Origin: Clostridia bacterium
GTDB taxonomy: Bacteria > Bacillota > Clostridia > Oscillospirales > CAG-272
Assembly: GCA_017416185.1 (NCBI GenBank)
Contig: JAFQDF010000026.1
Span: 62,001 to 126,000, forward strand
Direction: 5' to 3'
Length of the DNA: 64,000 nt
In this document: positions 7,499 through 15,763 of the stretch, in pieces
Position numbering within the stretch: position 1 is the first letter of the stretch
Layout: the number at the start of each line of letters is the position of its first letter
Position numbers and translations under genes: made by a program
Notes under the pieces: generated by a model
Database searches by the model: none
Told to the model about the DNA's origin: nothing
What the model saw: the letters and a program-made list of their open reading frames with translations, nothing else

Positions 7499-8620
7499 CT
7501 ATTTAACTATAAAGCCTGCAGGCAATTTCCAGGAGGAATTGCTGTAATAGAAGGTAACGCTGGTACGCAGATACTCTCCGTTATAGTACATACAGGAGGA
7601 GCTGCCGCCGTCGAGGTTGGCTGCGTTGACTGCGCCGTACTCCTGCATAACACCGATAAGGTCACCGGAGGATGCTCCCAGGTGTCCGGATTTGCCTCTG
7701 CCGTCGGTAACGAACATAAGCACACTTCCGTCTGCTCTCTGACCGATGGCGGTTCTGGGGTTAAGTCCGCTGCCCATTCCGTTGACAGAACGGGGCTCGT
7801 TGTTAATAATAAGCTGAACAAAATGGTTGTTGGAATCGCTTGCCTCCTCCTGGAAGGTAACGGCATCGCGTATTCCCTTATCCTTGACCAGTTTCTCCAC
7901 GTCTGCCGGCGTCATATCGGATACGTCTATTATCTGAAGTATGTGATCGTTGGTAAAGCCGATAAGTACAAGCCCCGCATATTCCTGAGGCTTGTTGTAC
8001 TGTATCTCACCGTTGCTGACTATAACTCCGTAGGGTCTGCCGCCGCTATTGTTGCTGGAATCGTACAAACCGCCGTTGATACCCGCGACAGCACCGTTAT
8101 CGTTGACCAGCTGATCCAGGTTCACGCCCTCTGCCTTCCAAGGATAAATGGTAGCAAGGCTTACCCTTGAGGGATCCTTTACTATCATCATTGTCCCGCT
8201 GTAGGTTGCACCGCTGACCTCGATTATCTCGATATCCTTCTGCTCTTCATAACTCTGGCTACCGCCTGCATCAACGCTGCCGCTGCCGCCTATCCGGATA
8301 AGATCGTCAGAGATCTCCTCATCAAAGGCCTGCATGGAGTTCGCATTTACTATCTGTTGGATCTCCTCCTGACTTAAGAACATAGAGGCTAAAAACTTAA
8401 ACTGTCCTGTTTCAAGAATGGTTGTAACAAACATCTGCTGTGCACCGGGATATTTATCCGAGCATATCATATTGAGGGACAGACCGAGAGTAGCAACCAC
8501 AGCACTCAGAAGCACTGCGATCATTATGAACACATACAGAACTATTCTGAGGACCTTCTTTGCTGTAGTCTCCTGTCTTCTGATTCTCAAGTTTCTTCTG
8601 CTTTTTCTTCTTTTACGCAT
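7499..8620 (-). CDS. Phosphodiester glycosidase (NAGPA-domain) membrane protein
   Basis: 373 residues. A basic N terminus is followed by one membrane segment at about 22-45. From about residue 165 there is a NAGPA domain: NGGLYDSS, NPRTAIGQ, VTDGRG and AANLDGGSSS match the conserved loops. In characterised relatives this fold cleaves GlcNAc-1-phosphodiester links; bacterial members often act on wall polymers. The catalytic part should face outward. The start overlaps the upstream stop by 8 bp, with a strong AGGAGG site inside the upstream gene. It is last in a four-gene operon with PIG-L and glycosyltransferase genes, which points to cell-envelope glycan metabolism. Confidence 0.88.
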   Translation of the reverse strand: MRKRRKSRRNLRIRRQETTAKKVLRIVLYVFIMIAVLLSAVVATLGLSLNMICSDKYPGAQQMFVTTILETGQFKFLASMFLSQEEIQQIVNANSMQAFDEEISDDLIRIGGSGSVDAGGSQSYEEQKDIEIIEVSGATYSGTMMIVKDPSRVSLATIYPWKAEGVNLDQLVNDNGAVAGINGGLYDSSNNSGGRPYGVIVSNGEIQYNKPQEYAGLVLIGFTNDHILQIIDVSDMTPADVEKLVKDKGIRDAVTFQEEASDSNNHFVQLIINNEPRSVNGMGSGLNPRTAIGQRADGSVLMFVTDGRGKSGHLGASSGDLIGVMQEYGAVNAANLDGGSSSCMYYNGEYLRTSVTFYYSNSSWKLPAGFIVK

Positions 8621-10136
8621 TATCTGTCACCTCCTGCATTCCTGCCAGGAGCCACTTTCCGTTGCTTCTGACAAAATAGAATCTGTCATTCATGGCATCG
8701 TCAACATTCTGAGCACTGTTGAGACGCATATGCTTGACGAGAGAAATATCCACCGAGAAGCAGTCCTCGGTTATCTGTACATAGTTACCTACCGACGTAT
8801 CTGTAAAGGTGGGATCAAGAAGAACGTGTCCCGAGAAGAAGGTTCTGTCAACACTGGTGGAATACTTGTACGCCACCTCATACTGGTAGGAGTCGGGAAG
8901 CATATAAGCGGAAATTTCACCGAAGCTGCAGTCATTACTCATATAAAGACTCCACTTCTTTGCAACAGTCAGAACGTCAATGCTGTTCTCTATCTCAGCG
9001 GGGACGGTATCGCTGCCGTTGACTGTGGTAAGGTCAAGCAGCTTTTCTCCCTCGGGAAGGACAACCGAGTTACCGTCAGGATCGGTCACGCTTATCACCG
9101 CACCCTCTTTAAGCACGGCAATATCATATTCCATATTCATGGGAAGATTATCCACTGTATCCTCGATGATTTTATATTTTTTGGGTACAGTGCGGTAGAT
9201 CGCATCCTCAGGGACGGGAGCTGAGTTAACGCTGACCTTATAATTTTCGTCACAGAGGACAGTCAGCTGAGTCATTTCAAGAGAACCTCCCTCATAGGTA
9301 ACGCTGTTGCCGTAAAGGTCGCTTATAACCACCTCAGGCTTATCAAGCTGTCTGATGCTGTAAACCATATAACCGTCATCACGCTCTGTTCCGACACAGG
9401 GAAGCGAATCAAGAGTCACGGCTATGCTCTTGGGAAGCACCATTGAGTAATCGTATATTTCAGGGAGTATACGTCCGCCGCGGATGACGTATTCGGCGAT
9501 ACGTCCGTCGGGATCGGATATCTCCAGCCTGGGCTCGAGAAAGAATCCGTTAAGAGTATAGGATACCTCTCCGCCGTCAAGAGAGGTTCCGTCATTACAA
9601 GACATACCGTTGACGGTAAGTGAAAAATCTGAAGGGAGAGTAAGTGAATAGTCCTTGGCGGTAGGACCGGCTATGACCTCGGTGACTTTCCAGTCACGCA
9701 TACTGAAGACAGCAAGCTTTGTCTCAAGAGGACTCGTCGCCTTAAGAAGAACCTCGGCAAGCTCGGTATCTCCGCAACGGATGACATATTTCATTTCATC
9801 CTCCGCAACACCGCCGGGCTTTACTGCAAACTCGGTTTTGGGATCTGCAAAGAGCTCAAGGTAATCCCCGAGAATATCGGTGCCCTCTTCATATTCACAG
9901 GCGGTAAGCTCACCTATATTGAAGGTATTTATAAAATCCTCCTCGTTCTGAGCCTTCTTTTTCAGCTCCTCGAGGACAAACTCTACCTGTCTGTCGGGCT
10001 GGCGTGATTCATATTCAATGAGCAGACCTCTTACGTGCATAACGCAAAAGAATACCACCACTGCGAGAACCGCAACGAAAGCCAGCAATATCCATAAGAA
10101 TAATCTGTTTTTGGGCTTGGTTTGATAGTTTCTCAT
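8613..10136 (-). CDS. Membrane-anchored extracytoplasmic protein of unknown function
   Basis: 507 residues. A single membrane segment at about 12-33 follows a basic N terminus, so the bulk lies outside the cell. The exterior part has repeating beta-rich units around SDPDGR, SDLYGN and TDPDGN, each spaced by roughly 80-100 residues. The final 100 residues (ending FVRSNGKWLLAGMQ) look like an NTF2/SnoaL-type fold. I do not recognise a named family. It overlaps both neighbours (ATGA with the upstream glycosyltransferase, 8 bp with the downstream NAGPA gene), so it is translationally coupled and probably works in the same envelope process. Confidence 0.7.
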   Translation of the reverse strand: MRNYQTKPKNRLFLWILLAFVAVLAVVVFFCVMHVRGLLIEYESRQPDRQVEFVLEELKKKAQNEEDFINTFNIGELTACEYEEGTDILGDYLELFADPKTEFAVKPGGVAEDEMKYVIRCGDTELAEVLLKATSPLETKLAVFSMRDWKVTEVIAGPTAKDYSLTLPSDFSLTVNGMSCNDGTSLDGGEVSYTLNGFFLEPRLEISDPDGRIAEYVIRGGRILPEIYDYSMVLPKSIAVTLDSLPCVGTERDDGYMVYSIRQLDKPEVVISDLYGNSVTYEGGSLEMTQLTVLCDENYKVSVNSAPVPEDAIYRTVPKKYKIIEDTVDNLPMNMEYDIAVLKEGAVISVTDPDGNSVVLPEGEKLLDLTTVNGSDTVPAEIENSIDVLTVAKKWSLYMSNDCSFGEISAYMLPDSYQYEVAYKYSTSVDRTFFSGHVLLDPTFTDTSVGNYVQITEDCFSVDISLVKHMRLNSAQNVDDAMNDRFYFVRSNGKWLLAGMQEVTDNA

Positions 10137-11212
10137 TTTTTATTTCTCCTGTTGTCAGAATTGTTGAACACCCATTTATGCTGGATACGGAAGCTGAAGA
10201 AGAACAGCAGCGTATCCACCACAACCTTAATAAATGTCGAGAGAGCAGCAGAATCGATCCTTAAGAGCTTCTCGATACAGAAAACGCTTGCGGCAGAGAT
10301 ACATATCTGTATCACAACAAGGATATAGTACCTCAGCATCGAGCCCTTGTTCGGCTTTTCTGAGAACACAACCTTTGAGTTGACCATAAAATTGATAAAG
10401 GAGGATATGGCTCTCGCAACGAAGGCTGCAGTAAAGGTAAGAGGTATCGGTATGACCGAAAGAAATGTAAAAAGCTTAAGTAAAAAGAACGCCAGTGCAT
10501 CCACCACCGTGGACAGAACCGAGCTCAAAAGGTACTTTATCAGTATTCCGTATATTCTCAGGCTGTCAACTATGGGACGGAAATGGGAGCTTTGGTTTTC
10601 TTCTATGTAAACAGTCTCTATCTCAACCTCCTCAAAGGGCAGGCGGTGACGGCTCATATCGATAAGCATATGAGTCTCATACTCGTATCTGTCCCCTTTG
10701 ATGCTGCACATCTTATCAAGAACAGAAGCAGGAAAGGCTCTGAGCCCGGTCTGAGTGTCCTTCACCTTCATACCGAAGAATATACGAAACACTCCCGAGG
10801 TCATTTTATTTCCGAATTTACTTCTTGCAGGAACATGCTCAAGAGAAAAGTTACGGTAACCCAACACTATATTGCCGCTTTCTTTCATCTTACGGGCGAC
10901 CGCCAGTATATCCTCGGTTCGGTGCTGTCCATCCGCATCAGCGGTAACCACACCGGTAAAACCCTTACGGTTTTCAAGGAAATATGAGAATGCCGTTTTC
11001 AACGCGGCCCCCTTGCCGCGGTTCTTAGGATGCACCAATACCGTACACCCCTTCATTTCTCTTACACGGTCAAATATATGCTCAAATTCCTTGCCACCAC
11101 CGTCATCAACCACAAGAATATCATTAAAGCCTGCCTCAATTGCAGTCGTCAGGGTAGAGATAAGTTTTTCGTCCGGCTTATACGAGGGAATTATCAAAGA
11201 TATTCTATTCAT
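10133..11212 (-). CDS. Family 2 glycosyltransferase fused to a GtrA-like membrane domain
   Basis: 359 residues. Residues 1-220 are a GT-A fold: SLIIPSYKPDEKL at the start, LVVDDGGG near 34 and DADGQH near 91 as the metal-binding DXD. This resembles dolichol/undecaprenyl-phosphate sugar synthases. Residues 225-350 hold four predicted membrane helices of GtrA type, including FLLKLFTFLSVIPI and AAFVARAISSFINF. Such fusions make a polyprenyl-phosphate sugar and may help move it across the membrane. It shares ATGA overlaps with the genes on both sides. The donor sugar is unknown. Confidence 0.88.
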   Translation of the reverse strand: MNRISLIIPSYKPDEKLISTLTTAIEAGFNDILVVDDGGGKEFEHIFDRVREMKGCTVLVHPKNRGKGAALKTAFSYFLENRKGFTGVVTADADGQHRTEDILAVARKMKESGNIVLGYRNFSLEHVPARSKFGNKMTSGVFRIFFGMKVKDTQTGLRAFPASVLDKMCSIKGDRYEYETHMLIDMSRHRLPFEEVEIETVYIEENQSSHFRPIVDSLRIYGILIKYLLSSVLSTVVDALAFFLLKLFTFLSVIPIPLTFTAAFVARAISSFINFMVNSKVVFSEKPNKGSMLRYYILVVIQICISAASVFCIEKLLRIDSAALSTFIKVVVDTLLFFFSFRIQHKWVFNNSDNRRNKK

Positions 11213-12693
11213 CTTCTTCTCCTCCTTTTACGCTTGTTTTGAGTACATATTATGATGATCACGGAACTAAGTGCAATAACCAATACCGACACTGCTATAA
11301 TGATAACAACATTGTCTCTTTGTCTCGGAACAGGACTGTCAAGAGTGATCCTCGCAAGCGTGCTGTCGGGAAGCTCTTCGCTTTCTGCGGGAGACATATT
11401 CTCATTTGTTCCGGGAAGCTTCTCAACCTCTGTTTTTCGTTGTGACCGGGGGATAACGTTCTCCATAAAATCTCCGCCCACAACGTCAGCGCCTACGCGG
11501 CTGTCATACAGTCCATACTCGCAGGGAGAGCAATAGGTGATCTGCGTTGCCTTGGTAATATTGTTATTCTTACCGTAGATCCAATCGTTGAACCAACACC
11601 AATGCTGGCTCTTATGACATCCGAAGCCCTCCTGGGTCATCTGGAATGGTGTCTTTCCTCCCATACTGTCATAAGGGATATCCCAGTCCATTGTTATTTT
11701 GTTTTCCTCATATAGGTGAAGGTAAGTCTTTTCCACCTGCCAGCTGCCGTACTTTTCGTAGCTGTCGGGATATTTTTCAGAATCTGCCGCAAAGCCTATA
11801 GCCTCAGTAAGAGCAGAGGCGCAGAGAACGTGAGTTCCGTGTCCGTATTCTCCGTCAAGATCGTGGGAAACAACCACCAATGGTTTGAAGCGACGGATGC
11901 ATTCCGTCAGATAGGAACAAAAATCCTCATAGGTAACACCGTAATTGCCGAAGGCCTTCTCAGCCTGCTTAAAGGCGGTTTCCCTGTCGGTAGATTCGGA
12001 ATACACATCCGGGAAATCGGTCATTACGGGATAACTCCTGATACCAACCGTCCAGAGCCCGTCAAGCTGCTCGTGGGATCTTATATGGTTACGTTCATCA
12101 CCCACAGAAAAATGCTGAACGATATATACCACCTGAACCTTTAGCTGTCGCTCTATGGCATAGTAGGGCAGAACTCCCGCAAAGAAAAGCTGCTCATCGT
12201 CCGAATGGGAGGAGATAAGCATTATATCAGCCTCCTCTAACGGCTCGGACCAGGTCTGCAGGTGAGAAGGCAATTCTCCCTCGGAATAAAGATATATATC
12301 GGCTATACTTGTCCCCGAGGGAAATCTGAGCTCAAGAGAGTCGGCTCTGTCCCCCAGTACCTGAGGGATATTTATATATTCGTGCAAAAAACCGTTCTTT
12401 CCGGCAACAAAGCTCTTGCCTGTGGCGGGATCGGTAAGAGTCCAGCTATCGGGCACAAGGTCAAATTCGATATAAAGATGCACCGCATCACCGGTTTTTG
12501 TAAGAGTCAGTAAGCTCTGTCCGTCTGCCACGGCATAGCTTGTCCGTTTGCCGTCAAGCATAGCGTCGGTAGAGCGAAAATCCGTGCTCTCTGCAGTCGC
12601 ATCCACGAGAACCGCTTCCTCGCAAAAGGTATTTATACACATAAAGGCTGACAATGCAGCCACTATCAGAATCATAAAAATGATTTTTTTCAT
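11209..12693 (-). CDS. PIG-L/LmbE family deacetylase, secreted and C-terminally anchored
   Basis: About 494 residues. An N-terminal signal segment (IFMILIVAALSAFMC) is followed by a small beta-rich region. The PIG-L domain starts near residue 155: ISSHSDDEQLFFAG supplies the Zn-binding His-Asp-Asp set, and DGEYGHGTH near 277 gives the second conserved region. A C-terminal membrane helix (VVIIIAVSVLVIALSS) ends in a basic tail, so the enzyme should sit outside the membrane. PIG-L enzymes de-N-acetylate GlcNAc-containing glycans. Two ATGs stand in tandem; the second (12693) has the better 6-bp spacing from GGAG. It is first gene of the envelope operon. Confidence 0.87.
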   Translation of the reverse strand: MKKIIFMILIVAALSAFMCINTFCEEAVLVDATAESTDFRSTDAMLDGKRTSYAVADGQSLLTLTKTGDAVHLYIEFDLVPDSWTLTDPATGKSFVAGKNGFLHEYINIPQVLGDRADSLELRFPSGTSIADIYLYSEGELPSHLQTWSEPLEEADIMLISSHSDDEQLFFAGVLPYYAIERQLKVQVVYIVQHFSVGDERNHIRSHEQLDGLWTVGIRSYPVMTDFPDVYSESTDRETAFKQAEKAFGNYGVTYEDFCSYLTECIRRFKPLVVVSHDLDGEYGHGTHVLCASALTEAIGFAADSEKYPDSYEKYGSWQVEKTYLHLYEENKITMDWDIPYDSMGGKTPFQMTQEGFGCHKSQHWCWFNDWIYGKNNNITKATQITYCSPCEYGLYDSRVGADVVGGDFMENVIPRSQRKTEVEKLPGTNENMSPAESEELPDSTLARITLDSPVPRQRDNVVIIIAVSVLVIALSSVIIIICTQNKRKRRRRR

Positions 12694-12749
12694 CATACAC
12701 TCCGTATGCAGAATTTCTTTACAAAATTATATATAAAACCCATCGTATA

Positions 12750-12779
12750 ATATTACCATATTTCGATCAAATATGTCAA
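12750..12779 (-). promoter_or_regulatory. Candidate promoter of the PIG-L envelope operon
   Basis: Reverse strand TTGACA at 12779-12774, 18-bp spacer, TAATAT at 12755-12750. Confidence 0.55.
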
Positions 12780-12856
12780 TATAAAGTATATTTTGTCGTA
12801 CGGTTTTTGAGTTTTTTTTTAAAGTAATTTACAAATATATCAATCCATCGTATTTG

Positions 12857-12885
12857 TTGACAAAAATAGTCATTGGTGGTATCAT
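12857..12885 (+). promoter_or_regulatory. Sigma-A promoter of the WG-repeat lipoprotein gene
   Basis: TTGACA at 12857, 17-bp spacer, TATCAT at 12880. Confidence 0.65.
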
Positions 12886-12921
12886 CTAATTGTCGCATTA
12901 TCTTATCTTTCGGAGGAGAAA

Positions 12922-14787
12922 ATGAAAAGAAAAACTATATACCCGCTGTGCATGCTGTTGATATTATCGACACTTGTTACAGCGCTCTCATCCTGTTCGG
13001 ATAACGGTACGGCCGCGGTCACAGATACCACCGCAAAAACAAAAGAAATACCCGTCACAGGAGAGGCGGATGAATCTCTTGATCCCGAGCTGTTGGTGGA
13101 TATTTGTATGGAAAATATCCATATGTGGACCGAGGACGAAGATACGTACTTTGAATATCAGGACAGTCTTTTTTACAGCTATCTGGACCTTGATTTCGAC
13201 GGGGTGCCGGAGTTTATCGCAAGTGCAAACCAGTATGAGCTTCGTGATCCTGAAAACAGATTCTTTAAGATAGATCCTGAAAACAGAACACTTGCCGAGC
13301 TTCCCGGGGAAGCGTTCCCCTGTGATATCGGTGATTCTGACCAGGGAAAAACAAGACTTTTGAGAAACAAAGAAACAGGTGAGCTGTGTTACTGGTGCGA
13401 GGATTTTTACGCATATATGACAGGCGGTACCGGGTCTAAGTTCAAAACTATGTACTGTAACGGCAATCAATTACAGGAAAGGCTAATGTTTGAGGAGTAC
13501 GTTGATGACGTAAGCATGCACAAACCCGCTTCAAGATACACCGTATATTCCGAAGACGGCACCGGATCCGAGGTCGGCAAGGAGGAATATGACGCTCAGA
13601 AAGAACAATTTCTTAATGCCTATGAGGATCTTGATCTTAAATTCGAAAGTGCCATAGGCCCCGGTTTTTGGCATCTCAAAAAAAGCGACCAAAGACAAGC
13701 TCTGCTTGGAGCCTTGCTTTCCTATAGCTATGACGGATTTGAAATTTCTCTTTCCGAGGACACCGAGGATAATGAAGACACAAAGTTATTCGCTGCGGAA
13801 AGCTATGAGTGGATCATTGAACCCTCGCAGGAGTACGGAAATATTTCTGTCATCCGTGACGCGGTGGGTGGCAGTGCGGCCATAAGCGTAGCTGTTTCCG
13901 AAAAGAACGGGGTATACTCCCTTATAGGATATGACGGACAGATAAAGCTGACAGATTATAATACCGAATATACATTTTGTCCCGTAACACGCACACTGAC
14001 AAACTATAACGGTGTTATAGACTCTGTAGATTACAGCTCATCAAAATTCACCTCCGGATTTTGCATGAATTCATATTCTCCGTATATCTATGACCTGAAG
14101 GACGGTCAGGTATACGACGGATACGGTACCGAATACCGTTCGCTCTTCCCCGGCAATGCAGACATAATTGTTGAAGGTATAAAAAACGTAAACGAATATG
14201 GGTACGGTAACTATGAAACAAAGGGAAAATACGGCTTATACCGTAGCTCTGAAATAATAGTTCCCTTTGAATATGAAAACTGGCTTGCAAACGATATGCA
14301 GTATAAAATACTTGCTTTGGCTAAAGACGGTATATGGACCTATTTTGACCGTTACGGAAACGAAATAATCTCCGGTGTATCAGCCATAACAGATGAAACG
14401 GACGCAACTCCTTATCAGGCGTCCTTTGACCGTATATGTATAAGAAAGAACGGCAAATGGGGTTATGTCGATCTCAGGGGAAACACGGTGATAGAACCCA
14501 CCTTTGAGGATGCATTGCCTGTATACTGCGGTATGGCATGGGTAAAGACAGAAAAGGGCTGGGGAATCATAAGGCTTGATGATTATAAAGCAATGTCCGC
14601 AGAGGAGGCTGAAAAAACGCTTTGTGAGAATTTAAGCTATGATACTTACGACTGTGAGTATGCAGGCAGCTTCTATTCCGGCTACGGTTACGTATTTAAG
14701 GTTGTTGCCATCAATGAATTCAACGAAGAAAAAATATACAGGTATATCGTTGACGAATACAGCAACATATACGTATCCGAATATTAA
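12922..14787 (+). CDS. Lipoprotein with C-terminal WG repeats
   Basis: 621 residues. The signal peptide ends in ALSSC, a plausible lipobox (Cys near residue 25), followed by a Thr-rich linker. The N-terminal half contains LDLDFDGVPEFIAS near residue 88, an Asp-rich loop also found in other surface lipoproteins of this group. The C-terminal third has WG (KWG) repeats: KYGLYRSSEIIVPFEYE, DGIWTYFDRYGNEI, NGKWGYVDLRGN and KGWGIIRLD, which form short beta hairpins of unknown ligand. A good GGAGGAG site precedes ATG. Its neighbour downstream is another lipoprotein with an analogous Asp-rich loop. The role is unknown, probably a surface binding or scaffold protein. Confidence 0.8.
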   Translation: MKRKTIYPLCMLLILSTLVTALSSCSDNGTAAVTDTTAKTKEIPVTGEADESLDPELLVDICMENIHMWTEDEDTYFEYQDSLFYSYLDLDFDGVPEFIASANQYELRDPENRFFKIDPENRTLAELPGEAFPCDIGDSDQGKTRLLRNKETGELCYWCEDFYAYMTGGTGSKFKTMYCNGNQLQERLMFEEYVDDVSMHKPASRYTVYSEDGTGSEVGKEEYDAQKEQFLNAYEDLDLKFESAIGPGFWHLKKSDQRQALLGALLSYSYDGFEISLSEDTEDNEDTKLFAAESYEWIIEPSQEYGNISVIRDAVGGSAAISVAVSEKNGVYSLIGYDGQIKLTDYNTEYTFCPVTRTLTNYNGVIDSVDYSSSKFTSGFCMNSYSPYIYDLKDGQVYDGYGTEYRSLFPGNADIIVEGIKNVNEYGYGNYETKGKYGLYRSSEIIVPFEYENWLANDMQYKILALAKDGIWTYFDRYGNEIISGVSAITDETDATPYQASFDRICIRKNGKWGYVDLRGNTVIEPTFEDALPVYCGMAWVKTEKGWGIIRLDDYKAMSAEEAEKTLCENLSYDTYDCEYAGSFYSGYGYVFKVVAINEFNEEKIYRYIVDEYSNIYVSEY

Positions 14788-14865
14788 GTTTGATCACAAT
14801 CAAAATCAGCAACAGTGATATTATCTAACTGTCAAATAATAAGAATCATTGCAAAGGATAAGTCT

Positions 14866-15621
14866 ATGAAAAACAAAATAGCTTATATTATCTGCTTTTT
14901 GATGTTACTGTCAATTATTACCGTCTCATCAACATCCTGTACAAAAGCTCAGGACACATCAAACGAAGTACCGCAGGACTCCGATGTTGAGGAGATAACA
15001 TCCGATACCGAGGATCCTACTGATCCAAAAGAAGTTGCCGTAACTCCCGAACAGCTTTATCTTGAAAAGATCTATGAATATCAGGATATGTATGGCAAGC
15101 TGTCTTTCACCCCTATGGGCTTAGATAACTATGAAGCTCCACGCGGCTTGATCTATGCGGACCTTATTGACTTTAACAGTAACGGTGAAAACGAACTGCT
15201 GCTTTGCTACAGCGGAACAGATGACTATGTGGTTGAGGTGTGGAGCTGTGACTCCGGTGAAATGTCATGCGTGTATGAAGGCGCTCCCGGCGAAGCCCAT
15301 GAAGGCCCGAACAATGCGATCAAAATAACGGAACACGACGGAAAATCCTACATATGCGAGTTTTCTCACCCAGATTATCTTGAGAGCAATTTCCAGCTGG
15401 GATATGAGTTTTTCGGATTTGATGGGGATAAATTCTCTTCGGAAAAATTTTTGGTCACCGCTTTGGATGAATACTGTATAGATTATGAAATTTGCACATG
15501 GGAAGAGTATTATGAGGCCGAAAAGCAGTGGATGTCAAATCCTATATCTATACCGATTTATCACGATCATTCATCCAAAGAGGATACTATTGCGCAAACA
15601 ATAGACATGCTGGGAGGCTAA
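14866..15621 (+). CDS. Putative lipoprotein of unknown function
   Basis: 251 residues. The signal peptide ends VSSTSC (lipobox Cys near 25), followed by an acidic linker rich in Asp, Glu and Thr. The body contains YADLIDFNSNGENELLL near residue 100, a loop similar to that in the preceding lipoprotein, so the two may share a domain. I chose ATG 14866 with AAAGGA upstream; an in-frame ATG at 14815 would bury the signal peptide. A 78-bp gap from the upstream gene and the shared orientation allow cotranscription. No family is recognised. Confidence 0.7.
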   Translation: MKNKIAYIICFLMLLSIITVSSTSCTKAQDTSNEVPQDSDVEEITSDTEDPTDPKEVAVTPEQLYLEKIYEYQDMYGKLSFTPMGLDNYEAPRGLIYADLIDFNSNGENELLLCYSGTDDYVVEVWSCDSGEMSCVYEGAPGEAHEGPNNAIKITEHDGKSYICEFSHPDYLESNFQLGYEFFGFDGDKFSSEKFLVTALDEYCIDYEICTWEEYYEAEKQWMSNPISIPIYHDHSSKEDTIAQTIDMLGG

Positions 15622-15626
15622 TAAGC

Positions 15627-15654
15627 AAAAATCACCGCTAATGCGATGATTTTT
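15627..15654 (+). terminator. Intrinsic terminator
   Basis: AAAAATCA and TGATTTTT arms with an inner CGC/GCG stem, ending in T5. It follows the lipoprotein stop by a few bases. Confidence 0.7.
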
Positions 15655-15705
15655 CGTATTACACCCTTTCCGTCTCCTCAATTTGCTCAACTGAATATAT
15701 ACCCC

Positions 15706-15734
15706 TTGACCAATCAGCAAAAAAAGAGTATAAT
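15706..15734 (+). promoter_or_regulatory. Sigma-A promoter of the M23-like gene
   Basis: TTGACC at 15706, 17-bp spacer, perfect TATAAT at 15729; the start codon is at 15764 after AAGGAG. Confidence 0.85.
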
Positions 15735-15763
15735 AACAATATACTGAATTAAGGAGTATACAT

